Below are positions 47,933 through 59,299 of a DNA stretch of 64,000 bases, piece by piece. Position numbers and translations under genes: made by a program. Origin of the DNA: Akebia trifoliata (Eukaryota; Streptophyta; Magnoliopsida; Ranunculales; Lardizabalaceae); the NCBI GenBank assembly GCA_017979445.1, contig CM030706.1:7984967-8048966 (forward strand). Direction: 5' to 3'. The first letter of the stretch is position 1. Every line of letters starts with the position of its first letter. The notes under the pieces are model-generated. The model saw only the letters and a list, made by a program, of their open reading frames with translations, was not told where the DNA came from and searched no databases.

Positions 47933-49524
47933 TCATACCTTGTCAGACACGCTAGTGATACCAGCTGAAAAGAACTCCTCGGCTCGATCAATGAAGCTGC
48001 TCGGGAATCTACTATGTAACATGAAAGTAGATGAAGTCTCCGAAGCAGGTAGGTTGTGCTTGAGAGCCCAATCTTCACAAGTTTTCGTTGCTTTGCCATC
48101 CTTTTGGTTTCTCGACTTGCTTACTCTGACACTGTTTCCCAATGTACCACCACTCTTTCCCAAAGAAACCCGAGTGTTTCTTTGATAGTGCCGGGATCTT
48201 ATGGGGAAGTCAACTTGAAACATTTTAGGTTCTGTCCCCGCTTGATTACCTTCACATGAGTCAGTTGTCATCGTGGGATTGTCTAGGAGTGATGGATTGG
48301 ATTGAACAGAAAGCAATCCATTTCTGCATGATCCGAGTAGGGAAAGTAGCATGTCGGTACTGAGTTCTTGTTGAACCACACCCCTGTTCTGCTCACACCC
48401 GTAGCATGAAGCGACTAGTGTGCCAGCCAATATGGGCATTAACTCGGGGTCGCTGAAGAACACAAATGGAAGATCACAGACCTGTTTTGACAAAGCTGAA
48501 CAGGTTAGATGTTTCCATTCAAACATTGAAGATCAAAGAGAAGAATTATGAGACCTGATTAATTAACCTTGTGAAGGATAGTAGGGCTCTTGCCCCACCG
48601 AAGCACTGCTTGATTTCCGGGATGAAACAAAGCGAAGTAGCCAAGAAGTAATAGAGATTCAAGCAAAAGCAGACCCACCTGAGACAAGTTGCAAAATGCA
48701 GATAATTATACCTCAGGTACTGCACATATATGCTAGCACGTGTAATAAAAATTCGGCTTCGAATGTAGTCATGAACCAAATTGAAATAACATAAACTAAT
48801 TCAAAAATCCAGATTTTTGAATTTCAAGACAACAATTCACAAGGTTAGAAATGTCAGCATGAATGATCCCCTCCATAATTTATTTATTTTTTGGATAGGT
48901 AAAATCAAATTATATTAGAAGTGGTCGAGATGACCAAGAAGAAAGAGTACACAAGACACCAAAACACAACTTGGACAATCTACAAATACAGTCCCATATA
49001 AAACACATTGTATGGTTGGATTGTTTAATATTATATATATAGAAAACACATTGTATGGTTGGATTGTTTAATATTGTATACATAGGAAAAAGGTAATATG
49101 GAATAAACGACCATATAGAGCATGGACCAAGGGCCCCATTTAAACCACGTGGAATACCACAGTGGCCCAAATGACACTGCAGCCCTTCAAGGTTCACAGT
49201 TTAGACTTTATGTTAGGTCTTCACAACAAAATATATATAAACATGAAAAAAAAAAATCTTTTTTGCTTGGTCAACTTTTTTTTTTTTTTTGAAAGGTATA
49301 ATATATTTGATAAAAAGGGCAAACGAAATACAAGGAGGCAGAGAAAGCCTTACGAGAAGCAACAAAGAAAAGAAACTACAGCCTCAATGATTACAAAGAG
49401 AGTGCCATCTAAATACAAAATCATCAAAGGAAGTTCCCGCAAACTCAATGTTCTGTTTTGACCAAAGGTATAAGCAACCCAAGATCTCCAAGAAAGCTGC
49501 ATGAAAGTTACATTTATTAAAATG

Positions 49525-49576
<52 letters not shown>

Positions 49577-52500
49577 TTTTTGCTTGGTCAAAACTTTGAA
49601 AATGGACAGCCTCATTTATTAGGCATTGACCAATGGTGAAAACTTTCTTCTTCTTCTTCTTCTTCTTCTTTCAAATTCTTAAATTCTGTGCTCTAAATCC
49701 ATACGGCACCCGATCATGTTTTTGGGTGCTACGTGGACATGTGGGCCATATAGATAGTCAGTCCATGGAACCCAATCTCATAAGCAAAAAAGATCCGAGA
49801 ACATCTAAATATAGAAAATTACCTGATCTCCAGCTAATTTCCACTTGCTTGTACAGTGAGAGAGAAGAAAACTCATCAAATGGAAGAACTCCATTTTTAG
49901 GTCTGGCCTAGCCTGTGCACAATTCAAGCAAAAAATGTGTCCATTTATTGCATAACATGTTAAATTGATGCGTGACATACGTGTAAATAAAAATCGAAAA
50001 AGAGAACCAGAATGGAGATAAACTCAAGAAGTTCAATATCCTTAACCAGACCTTAACATGATAAACAATGACTTACTAGCATTTTCTGCATAAGAGTAAT
50101 ATCCAGTAGAGCCAGATTGTTCAACACCTTTAATACGCCTGTTGCCACTTCTTCAAAATTTGATGGAAGAACATAAGATGCCTAAAATTCAAAAATGGAT
50201 TATTCAATGTTGAACTCCACATGCAAGACAAATTTTCAACAATCAAAATTGTGGAAATTGTGATGCTCAAGTAATGAACCTTAATAACGCACTTAAAAAT
50301 ACATTGCTAGAATCCAACTGTTTCATGAGATCAAGATACAGTTCAACAGGGAGAATTTTTCACAGATCTTCCATAACATTGCTAGTAGAATAGTGTCACA
50401 TGGGAAAGAAATAATATGCCATTTGTGTACTAATAAGAGAAGTACATTGGTTAGGTCCACGAATTGATGTCAGTCTTCACCTATTTTACCAAGTGACAAT
50501 AGATGTTGGATTAAAAGAAGTATAACCCTGAAGATTAGAAGAAATAAGGGGTTACATTTGCCTAGAAAACAAGAAAAAAAAAAAAAAAAGACACCAATAA
50601 GCATGTTATTAAAACTCTTTCTTTACAAGTAAATGTATGTTGAGAAAGAAGGGACAAATCTCCAAAATATACAACCTATAGGGACAAGAAGTCCCTTAAA
50701 AGACTATACCAAAACAAAAAAAGTAGAGAGAGAGAGAGAACCCTAAGGAAACCAAGGGCAAATGTATGGTATCATAGAGTGATACCCATTTTGTAACCAA
50801 GGAATCAGGTTACACTTTTGTACCCATTTTTCACTACAAAAAGTTAGAAGAAAAATGTATGGTAGCCCAAGATGCCATGTCCGGGGCTCAAGACCCATAG
50901 CTCAGTTGGTTTCACACATTGCAAAACAACTCTGAGGTCGTGGATTCAAGTCCAGCTCACCCATCAACAAAAAAAAAAAAAGATGCCATGTCTGCAACAC
51001 ATTAATTGTCAGCTTCCCCACTCCTCACGATGCAGTAAATAAGACGCATAACAACAGGGTATCATAGAGTGATCATGTAATTGCAGCTGAAAGCAAAGTT
51101 ACCTGTTCAGAGGACAATCTGCTATTTGCCTGTAACAGCACAGCCGTCAACAGTGAGGGAAGGCTGACCAGGCCGGTTTCAGCTATGACAGAAAGAAGAA
51201 ACGTCACAGGCTGCTTCAAGTCCTGAATGTTTTCTTTCTTTCGACCAGAACCAATATCTGTGGAGCTCTTCACATCCTTCTGAGCTAAGGAGGGCTTGGA
51301 TTGCCATTCAACAAGACATTTATGGGGTGCACCTGAAATATGATTCAAGTCAACTGAAATATCCGTCAAATCTTTCTCAGGATCCCTGGCATTTGATAGT
51401 GGCTCCTCATGTTTAATCAACAAACATGATTCATTCAATGGTTTTTCCTCTGTTACATCTGATAGAGGTCTATCTGTAACAACATTTTGATCCCCATCAG
51501 TGATATTTGAAGAGGAATTGTGAAGCTCTGTGGATTCCGCAAGTTTAGTTTCTTCACTTTCATTTGCCGAGACAGTTTTAGATGGAAAATATCCCCAATC
51601 TATTGAAGAAATGGTCTTGGGTCTGGATGTTAAAACTGCAAGAAGATTCAAACTTAAAATAATAGACGAAGGAAAAGGGGAACCTTCAACCTGGGGCCTA
51701 TCATAGAGCGCAAAAAGATCTCGAAGCCGGTGAATAACTTGATAGGCAATCACAAGCTCCAACAAACCATCCAACATCTGGAGTTGCCTTTCGTCTGGGC
51801 AGATGTGACCAATAATAGTTGTAACAGTCCATAAGAAGCCCTCCAGTACTTCAGAGACTGACTCAAAATTCTCAATCGAAGTTTTGCTTAATAATGAGTT
51901 AGAGTTTCCGGGGACATTCAAAGATGCTGCAATCTTGATATAATTCTCAAGAGCTGCAGATAACATGGGAATAATTGGAGGCAAGAGGTTTTGTGCAAGA
52001 AAATAACTCCGATTTGCAGGTACAGACAGCACAACCCTCAGAAGTCTTAAAAGGTAGATTGTAACCTGGCAAGCTTCAGGCCTTGATGTGTGAGAAGCAG
52101 GCAGTGCAGAAGCAATGAAATCAAGCAAACCAGCTTGGCGAGATGCATGTAGCTCAGTTTCCCTTCCTTCAAAAAACTAGTTCACATGAACAGAAAAGAA
52201 AGAGTAAATTATTATCCAACCCATATCAAATTACCAAGCCAAAAGGAAAGAACTGGCGTCCCCTACATTGAAATAGTCACCCAAAAAGATTGTTTTCATG
52301 AACGTTTTCATCACAAGCATCAGTCAGAACTTCCCTAACATTTTTTTTTTTAAATATAATTTTATTCCAAGAAGAGAACAATGTACTAAAAGGCAGTCGA
52401 GATGACTGACCTGAAAGCAAAGGGAAAAAAAAAAACTACCTTAAATAAACAGATTCCCACCTAAAAGCAAACTCCTCAAAAAAGCACCTTTAAACTCAAC

Positions 52501-55088
52501 AAAGAGTTTACACCAAGAAAATAAAAACCCAAGGATATTTAAACAAAACTCCTGAAAAGTGGACTGAACCCCTTGAAGAGATGAGGTACAATTTGGGTGA
52601 CCAATTGTACCCTCCTACCATCTCCCTTTATGTAACCACCTTTTGGAATAAAACTTGCTGACTTAACTAAAGCTCTGTCTCCTATGTAAATGACAATTTT
52701 TTATTCAAAAAAAATTCCTTTGAAGATTTCCTGCTTAGGTGGGATTTTGTAAGTAACGAGTTAAACTAGCTTGTTTTTCTTCTTTGAGAACATCTTGTCC
52801 TCATGTCAGTAAAATTTTACTTGTCAAAAAAAATGTAGATGGCAATCACATATGTGGAGGCACTGAAGAACAAGTATGTGGAATCTAGTCATATTATATG
52901 AATGGAAATGTCTTACTTTTTTAAATATTTTTTTTGACAGCTAAGCGGTTTAAAGCACCAGGCCTGTGATATTATCATGCATAGGCCTTACCAACTTAAC
53001 AAGTTGGCACCTTCGAAATGTCCTAAGTATATGATAATCTATGCATAAAGATTTTGGAGATATATATGTATATGATTATTTCTTCCTTCTCTAGTTTCTA
53101 TGCACAAAAATAATCCTTAAATGCTCCTAAGTGTTTGATTTTGGATGTAAATCTTTTCAATGCCAATTTTGCAAACTGGGATAAGGGAAGCCTTAACCAA
53201 GCAAAGAATGGGACTTAATTGCTATCGCATGGCTGGCTATACAAACAGTAATAATTTACATACAAAAATTAATAAAAAGACCCAAAAGAAGTACCTTGAT
53301 CATATCACTGACTATTAGTCCTATGCTTGCAGCCCCTTCTTTTCTAGCCTGCCGAAGCCTTTGAAGTTCCTGAAGCCATCTTCCAATTTTCCCCCTCGCA
53401 GATCCCATTAGAGTTCTATACCCAATACCCGAACTCTCAGCACTTATTGGAACCTCGGGGAATTCGTATTTCAGAGCCATAAGTCTTTGCCTAATCTTTT
53501 TAATCCTTCTCTTCAACGAAGGCTGCTGTGCAGTATCACCTATTCCCAAAGCAGAACCTCCTACACCTAAAATACTGTTTGCTTGATAATCTTCAACATT
53601 ACTGGTTGACGTAGATTTCCCCAGGCCCTCCTTGTTCGAAGATCGGCGCAATAAAGGTGAAGATTGGTCCCTGAAATCCATAGCAGCTCTCTCCCGTATT
53701 TGCTCCAAGTAGAACTTGCGACGCTGTTCACTTTCACTAAGTCTCTCGGCTAATTTCTGAGCCAAGAGTTCAGCTTCCTCTTGTTGGGCTTTAGCCCTAA
53801 CTTCTTTTCTCCGAAGCTGTTCTATCGCCCTTGCCTCACGTGCCGCGCTTGAAGCCTTACGATCCTCTTCTCTTCTTACCTGAGCCTCTTCTTTCTTTTT
53901 CTGTGTCTCGGCAAGGCGTTGCAACTTTTCAGCTTGAAGAAGCCTCCTTCGTTCTAACACAGCTTCTTCTCTTGCCAAGTCCTCTTTCTGTTTAGTCTTA
54001 ATTATCTGTAGCTTTCCAGCTCTCCTCAGCTCCGAATCATGTAGTTTCTGACGCAGCATAAACTTTTTATTCTCTTCATTTAAGGAAGTAATGAAACGGA
54101 CCTCGTTAACTTTACTGCTTTCATCACCAGCCCTTCTCGCAACTTGAGCTAGATAAGCTTCATGTCGAGATTCACTACGCTGCTGTCGAGCATTCATTCC
54201 CTCTCGTAACTTCATAGTACGAACGGCTTGCCACTCATTAACACGATTTAATTTCTCTGATGTACGTTGTAGCCTTTGCACTCTCTCATTCTCTAATTCA
54301 CTTCTAATCCTCATTGCCCGTGCATGCTTTTCTGCTGCTTCTTTTTTCAGATCCAATGTAGTTTTCTTCTTCTTTTCAGGAGACATTAATTTATCATGCA
54401 AAACTCGTGCACGCTCAACGCTTCTCCTGCTCATGCCTGGTGAATGTGAAAATCGAGAAGAGATACGTAATGGAGATGTGAGTATATCCTCCCAATTCCT
54501 CTTCTCTTTCCACGCATCCATGGACTTGCATGATGTTGTATTCCTCTTTTCTTTCTCCTTGTCGGGAAGAGGAATTTGCCTTTTTAGGGGATCCATATAT
54601 TTGGGATTTTTCTCAGCCTTGCTTTCTGTCAATATTTTTTCCTTCTTGAGCAAATGCTTCTCTGATTCAGAAGCTGATCCATGGGGTTCTCTCTTGCTCT
54701 TTGCAACAAGAGAAGGGGCGGTGCTATCCCTCAAAGGTACCTGGGATGGATTGGGATCAGGAGTAGATGAGCTCATCAGTTGTACCGAATATGATTTGCT
54801 TGACCTGCCTCCGTCCATGTTTCGCTTCTCCCCATTTAGGTTCCCCTGACCAAGTCCACTCTGCTTTCTTGATTTTATTAATGATTCTCTAGCATTTGTG
54901 GTTCTATCATTTCTTCGAGCTGACTTCCCAACAAAATCATTAGAAACATGATTTGCACAAGCAGGGTTCAGGGTTTTTGCATCATGGACTGAACGTATGC
55001 TAGTTCTCTCATTCTGAATTTTCTTGAAGGCCTCAAGAGATGAAGAGAGTATTTCTGCTCTATGAGGTGATGCTGTCATTCTCCGAAC
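47933..55088 (-). CDS. SCAPER: SCAPER homologue (5' partial, six exons)
   Basis: Minus-strand exons: 55088-53295, 52176-51103, 50181-50077, 49912-49823, 48679-48569, 48481-47933 (TAA-type stop at the end). All are phase 0, giving 1240 residues. Seen: HSPGMSRRSVERARVLHDKL around residue 220, a long charged Arg/Glu coiled-coil-like region (about 240-490), RPEACQVTIYLLRLLRVVLS after residue 598, then ASYVLPSNFEEVATGVLKVL, FHPGNQAVLRWGKSP and LPFVFFSDPELMPILAGTLV. The last block is strongly like human SCAPER LPFQYFSDP. In animals SCAPER is an ER-associated cyclin A partner, also tied to ribosome-linked tubulin mRNA decay; the plant role is inference. Upstream N-terminal exons were not found and should lie to the right. 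Confidence 0.9.
48880..48990 (-). repeat. LINE 3' tail fragment
   Basis: On the minus strand it ends gtcatctcgaccacttc...atttgattttacctatcc and then an A-rich run, the layout of the other LINE 3' ends here. No target duplication identified. Confidence 0.5.
48997..49080. repeat. 42-bp tandem duplication
   Basis: aaaacacattgtatggttgg and the following attgtttaatatt occur twice in direct orientation, with only a few differences in the trailing TA-rich part. It lies right after the 48880-48990 LINE tail. Confidence 0.8.
49275..49572 (-). mobile_element. LINE 3' end with 19-bp target duplication
   Basis: Minus-strand reading gives a LINE C-terminal and 3' UTR remnant ending in a T run (A run on minus) at 49275-49290. 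Both flanks read atcttttttgcttggtcaa (49256-49274 and 49573-49591), a perfect 19-bp duplication. It interrupted repeat R28 copy 3. The A/T-rich part at 49525-49572 may be a template-switch or slippage addition at the 5' side. Confidence 0.82.
49575..49745. repeat. Dispersed repeat R28 (copy 3)
   Basis: Contains ttgaaaatggacagc and then cccgatcatgtttttg, matching 28305-28440 in order. A CTT microsatellite has expanded inside it. The LINE insertion 49275-49572 is at its left side. Confidence 0.6.
50882..50980 (+). mobile_element. tRNA-derived SINE or retro-tRNA pseudogene (99 bp)
   Basis: Contains a perfect box A (TAGCTCAGTTGG, 50898-50909) and a good box B (GGATTCAAGTCC, 50942-50953), ending in a poly(A) run at 50968-50980. 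Flanks agatgccatgtc (50870-50881 and 50981-50992) are a perfect 12-bp duplication, proving retroposition. It lies in a SCAPER intron, antisense to the gene. The parent looks like a plant tRNA with CCATAGCTCAGTTGG, such as an Ile-type tRNA. The anticodon arm is degraded. Confidence 0.88.
52339..52560 (-). repeat. LINE 3' tail in SCAPER intron
   Basis: Minus-strand reading ends gtcatctcgactgccttt...ggaataaaattatattt then an A run, like the other LINE tails. It lies between SCAPER exons 55088-53295 and 52176-51103. Confidence 0.6.
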
Positions 55089-56612
55089 CTGCACTCAAGC
55101 AGTAGTAACTAACATTTTTGTACTGTACACTAGTACTTGAAGCAAGGCAGGAATGGCAAATGTATATTTTGTACGAAGTCAAAAAAAATTAAAGAATCTA
55201 ATAGAATTTATAAATCAATTATTAGTTTACTAATAGGCTGCCTGTTATTCCCATGTCCACTGCTCATATACACCAGGAAAACTTTAACGTTCATATTATC
55301 TTAGGGTGGAGGCAAGCACAAGGAAAAAGGGGGACTTAACAAAATTGCCAAATCAGTTTATCTATTTAATGAGTTAGGCTGAAAATGAGACATTCCATAA
55401 AAATGCTTATAAATCGTATTTAAGTTGTGTTACACTTGTACAAGATAAAATTAAATGGGATTTCAGATTCCAAAAGTGGTAAGTTAAAAATCAGCAGTTG
55501 CAAAAAGATTTTGGACACAAGCAAAACTCCCATAGGCCGTAGCTTATAATAAACAGATAAACAAACAAAAACATAAACAAAAGATGAGTTTTCATGCTGA
55601 ACAGAAAGCCACTTAAGAATTTATATCACCAACTATTAATAGCAAGTTGTGATAGTCCATACAGCGAAGCTATCATTTGTGTTGAAAAATTTTAACTAAG
55701 AAAAGCATAAGAACAGTATGCGTGGTGTAATGGGATGACATCTTCAAACCACATGAAGACACAAAGACAGTGTCTTCATATGTGGCAGCTGAGGTGCCAG
55801 GACCAAAGGGGTTCAAAAGTTGGTTACATCACTCCCATCTTGTGTGGCACATTCACCCAATTTCTTTCTGCTAATGGAAAAAAGAGAAATAATTCATTTG
55901 CTTTCCTCTTTATTTAAAAAATTCAAAGATGACCATTAATTGGCGAAGGGAGCAAGTCATGGGCGCCACTGGGTTGTGAGGTGGATAAAGACCTTGTCCA
56001 CATGGCCAACTAAATGATTGTTCACTAAACAGACACGAGATTTTCCATGTCAGTGTCCCATGTGAGAACCACCCCTCGTATTAATTTGGGGAAGGGAACA
56101 AGGCATGGGAGGCTACAGGGTTGTGAGGTGGATAAAGACATTGTCCATCTGGCCAACTAAATGGTTGTTTACCAAACAGACACCAGATTTTCCATGTCAG
56201 TATCCCATGTGAGAACCCCCCCCCCCCCCCACAACCCCCTCGGGCACAACACTCATTAATAGGGTAAAAAGTCCAAGGCAACAGCCTAGGCTACCTGTGG
56301 GGGTGAAAATTTGGAACTTAATTATGATTGACAATATGGCCTTTTTGAGATGTATACCTAGGAATTATGCCATTTTGAGATGCGTGTCAGATGTTGCATA
56401 TCCCCAAGTCTGCCACATATCTTGAAACCAAGTGGGGTTACAAATCAAGGGAGAGTTACTAATACCCTCAATCAAATGGGAATTATGAGTTCCTTCAACC
56501 TGAGAAGTTATGGAATCCTTTCATCAAGAGAAGTGATTGAATGATGAGACGAGAATATGGAACCCCCTTATCAAAGTGTATTCACCCGATCCAATTCGAT
56601 CGCCCATGACAC
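55089..56612. other. Upstream of the SCAPER exon; no exon found
   Basis: An AG acceptor precedes 55088, so this must be intron of the SCAPER gene at least near 55089. No earlier exon was recognised here. It contains the direct duplication 55935-56225 and a 15-base C run (56216-56230). Confidence 0.6.
55935..56225. repeat. Direct tandem duplication of about 145 bp
   Basis: Unit 55935-56079 and unit 56080-56225 share attaat, gggttgtgaggtggataaag, ttgtcca, ggccaactaaatg and ccatgtcagt in the same order with roughly ten percent differences. No coding frame is conserved. Confidence 0.8.
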
Positions 56613-56766
56613 ATTTGGAGGTCACGGTCGAAGTCCAAGAAAGCTAACTTTCAAAGTAGAGATTTGAAAGTTAGCTTCCCTCTCTTTACTATTACAATGA
56701 GAGAGGGATGAATAGGCATTTACTTTCAAAAGTTAGCTTTCTTGGACTTTGACCATTACCCCAAAA
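56613..56766. repeat. Imperfect palindrome or small MITE
   Basis: gaagtccaagaaagctaact (near 56630) is mirrored by the complement of gttagctttcttggactttg (near 56734). A further gaaagttagcttcc lies between. The whole would fold into a long hairpin, as MITE transcripts do. No target duplication was fixed. Confidence 0.65.
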
Positions 56767-56988
56767 ATGAGAGAGGGGAAGAATTAGTTTTGTGGCACTA
56801 AAACCCATGCTTTGAAAGTAGTGTGTGTTTTGGAATATGAAAAGATGTTAGTAGCTATGTGTTAAGTTAGCCTATTTACTAGGAGAGTATGTATCAAAAT
56901 TTGTACCCAAGAGTTTATGAGGTGCTGGGAATTGAGATCATTTTGTAACCTATATGAATTCATTGTGCGGGGATATCCATAGTAGAAT

Positions 56989-57909
56989 TACGGGTGTAGT
57001 GTGTGGAGAGGCATTTTGAAGGGAGTCGATAAATTTGATAGGGAGATTAGATTCAAAGTGGGATTGGGGGATAAGGTTAGATTTTGGGAGGATCGATGGT
57101 GTGGAACTTCATCTCTGTCGACTCAATTTCCATCCTTGTACGCTTGCTCTTTAAAAAAGAATAATTCAGTGAGGCAATGTCTGACTCGAAATGGGAATAC
57201 TGATTCTTGGGATCTGGGATTTAGGAGGAATTTCAATGATTGGGAATTGATGGAGATTGCATCTTTCTTAGATCTCCTAAACTCGATCCAACTTAGAGAG
57301 AATGAGCAAGATAGAAGAGAATGGATCAAGACTAAGGATAAGAAGTTCTCTGTCAAGTCTTTCTATTCTTGCCTTCTCCCTCTGAGTGAGGTTTCTTTCT
57401 CTCCTACTATCATTTGGTCTGCTTTTGTTCCTTCTAAGGTGTCTTTCTTTGTCTGGCTTGCCTCTTTGGGGAGAATCCTCACTTTGGATACATTGATTTG
57501 TCGGGGGTGGATCACCCCTAATTTTTGTTTTCTTTGCTCGAGGGATGGGGAGTCTGCTAATCATATCCTAATCCATTGTTCTTTCTCCCGTGTTATTTGG
57601 ATGTTTTTCTTTTCTCGCTTTCAGGTGGATTGGGTTCTTCCATTATCTTTTTTTGCGCTTTTAGAGGGTTGGACTTTTAATATCTTCTCTTCGAGAAAAA
57701 AACACCTTTGGGCTATCCTTCCATCGGCCATTGCTTGGGGTCTCTGGAGAGAGCGGAACAACAGAGTATTTCATGGCAAGGAGAGCTCAACTTACTCTGT
57801 GATTTTAGAGATTCTGGGATTTCTGTTCCTTTGGTCAAAGTTGAGTAGAGACTTTGAGGGAGTGTGCTTCCATGATTTTGTTAGTAATTGGGAAGCTATT
57901 TGTGATTAG
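56989..57909 (+). pseudogene. LINE ORF2 C-terminal fragment, open for 302+ codons
   Basis: Reading from the truncation point the frame is open to TAG at 57907-57909 with no internal stop, but has no proper ATG start. Blocks: KVGLGDKVRFWEDRWCGTS (near 57052), the zf-RVT domain with PSKVSFFVWLASLGRILTLD and ESANHILIHCSFS (57430-57590), then WAILPSAIAWGLWRERNNRVF (near 57709). The zf-RVT domain lies after the reverse transcriptase in plant LINE ORF2. Endonuclease and RT domains are absent, so it is inactive though young. Confidence 0.88.
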
Positions 57910-58048
57910 GTCCTCCCTTCTTGGGGAGTTTTTTTTTTCCTTTCTTTGTTTTTTCTTACTGTTTTTTAATCTTGTATTGGGGGGCTATCTCAGCCTCATC
58001 TTCTCGTTCCGTTTTTTAATACAAGCTTATATTTATCAAAAAAAAAAT
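56989..58048 (+). mobile_element. 5'-truncated LINE with 16-bp target duplication
   Basis: Flanked on both sides by atatccatagtagaat (56973-56988 and 58049-58064). It ends in a poly(A) run after tttatc (58038-58047). Only about 1060 bases of the 3' end were copied, as is typical of target-primed reverse transcription. Same family as 45180-46168. Confidence 0.92.
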
Positions 58049-58064
58049 ATATCCATAGTAGAAT

Positions 58065-58885
58065 AGAAGAGTAGAAAAACCTAATGTGTTTGTCTCTTGG
58101 ATTATACTATGTATTCCTTATTTGTAATCCAAGTTGAAGAATGTTGATGCTGGACGGTGAGGGGAGAAGTACAAAATAAGGGGGTTTAGGGAAATTTGGT
58201 TGGGGATTGGGCTAGGATTTGGGCTGGGATAGGGTAAACCCAAAAGTAAAATTTTATTTTATTTTTTTTTTTTTTTTGCGCAATTACAACAAGATATATG
58301 AAAATGGTTAAAGGTTAAGGTTTATAGGGTAATGGTTAAGAGAATGGAAAAATTATTGGGTTGAGGTTTGTAAGTTTCAAGAATTAATAAAGGAGTTTCA
58401 AGATTCAAGAATCCAAGAAATCAAGAATCAAGAATTCAAGAATTCTTGAAAAATCAAGAAAACTAAGTTTATGGGTTGGGTTCTTGAAAGGATTAGAGGG
58501 TTCTTGATGGTTTCTTAATCTCTCACATATAAACAAAAGAAAATAAAGGATAAGAAGAAAATTAAAAAAAATAAAAAAATTGATATTTACCTTTGAATCA
58601 CCCTAATGATTTTCATGGCATCAATCACATTGAATGCACCAACATTCAAAAGAAAACAGAAACTTCTGTAATTTGTTTATTCCCCATTCTCCCTCAATAA
58701 ACCCTAATACAATCTCTAAATAAGGAAAATCAACCAAGAGTCCTACGAAAACTAAAATACCTAATTTTTGTAACTTTCTCTCTCCTAAATTTTCACCCTA
58801 ATAAACTTAAACAAAATACATACTAAAATTATCAAACTGCCCATAAATATTATACTAAGACCATGGGCCAATAAAACATGAAAAT
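58065..58885. other. AT-rich spacer
   Basis: Nothing recognisable. It holds a T run (58257-58277), many copies of the word caagaat/gaattc around 58377-58450 that make local palindromes, and purine-rich sequence. Could be intron of the SCAPER gene or spacer. Confidence 0.5.
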
Positions 58886-59046
58886 TGTTGAATAATTCTG
58901 ATTATTAGAGTGTTAATTCTGATTATTAGAGTGTTTTTTAGTTAGTTGTCCTTTTTAGTCTTTTCCATTGTTTAGTCTTGTAATTCTTAGTTAAAGCCTA
59001 ATTAGGGCAGATAATAATACAATAACTATTTTCTCTCTAATCTTCA
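58886..59046 (+). repeat. Copia left LTR (161 bp)
   Basis: Very short for an LTR. It contains a direct repeat of about 22 bases (attctgattattagagtgtt, twice from 58894). TG...CA ends, followed after three bases by the PBS. Confidence 0.85.
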
Positions 59047-59299
59047 ATTTGGTATCAGAGCAAGGCCCTCTCAATCTCAACTACTGCTTCGTCTGCTACA
59101 CCTTCATCATCTTCCTCTCTCTTAAATCACCTCCACACTCCTCGTCTTCAATCCCTATCACCCTTACGGGGGTTCTCCTCCACTCTACACCTAATCGCAT
59201 CATGCGATAGGGGTTCTAGATCTGTCTGAAGCCTGTGATCAGGCTGTTCTATCAGCAAGGTTGTTGTTTGGAGTTAACAATAACAACAACATGATGATA

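Larger units (their letters stand above)
48680..49822 (-). other. SCAPER intron with LINE tails, tandem repeat and microsatellites
   Basis: Between exons 49912-49823 and 48679-48569. Contains a LINE tail (48880-48990), a 42-bp tandem duplication (48997-49080), a LINE tail with 19-bp duplication (49275-49572), repeat R28 copy 3, an AT repeat (49539-49574) and a CTT repeat (49648-49671). Confidence 0.8.

Noticed and set aside
50893..50960. A functional tRNA gene
   Set aside because: A and B boxes are good, but the anticodon arm does not pair, no paired acceptor stem was found, and the poly(A) run with a 12-bp TSD shows retroposition.
54433..54849. 138-codon plus-strand open frame
   Set aside because: It is antisense to a well-conserved SCAPER exon and has no match of its own.
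55700..55920. Possible upstream SCAPER exon on the minus strand
   Set aside because: Short open stretches exist, but no frame joins in phase to 55088 with a family match and convincing splice sites.
57277..57564. 95-codon minus-strand open frame
   Set aside because: Antisense shadow of the LINE ORF2 fragment.
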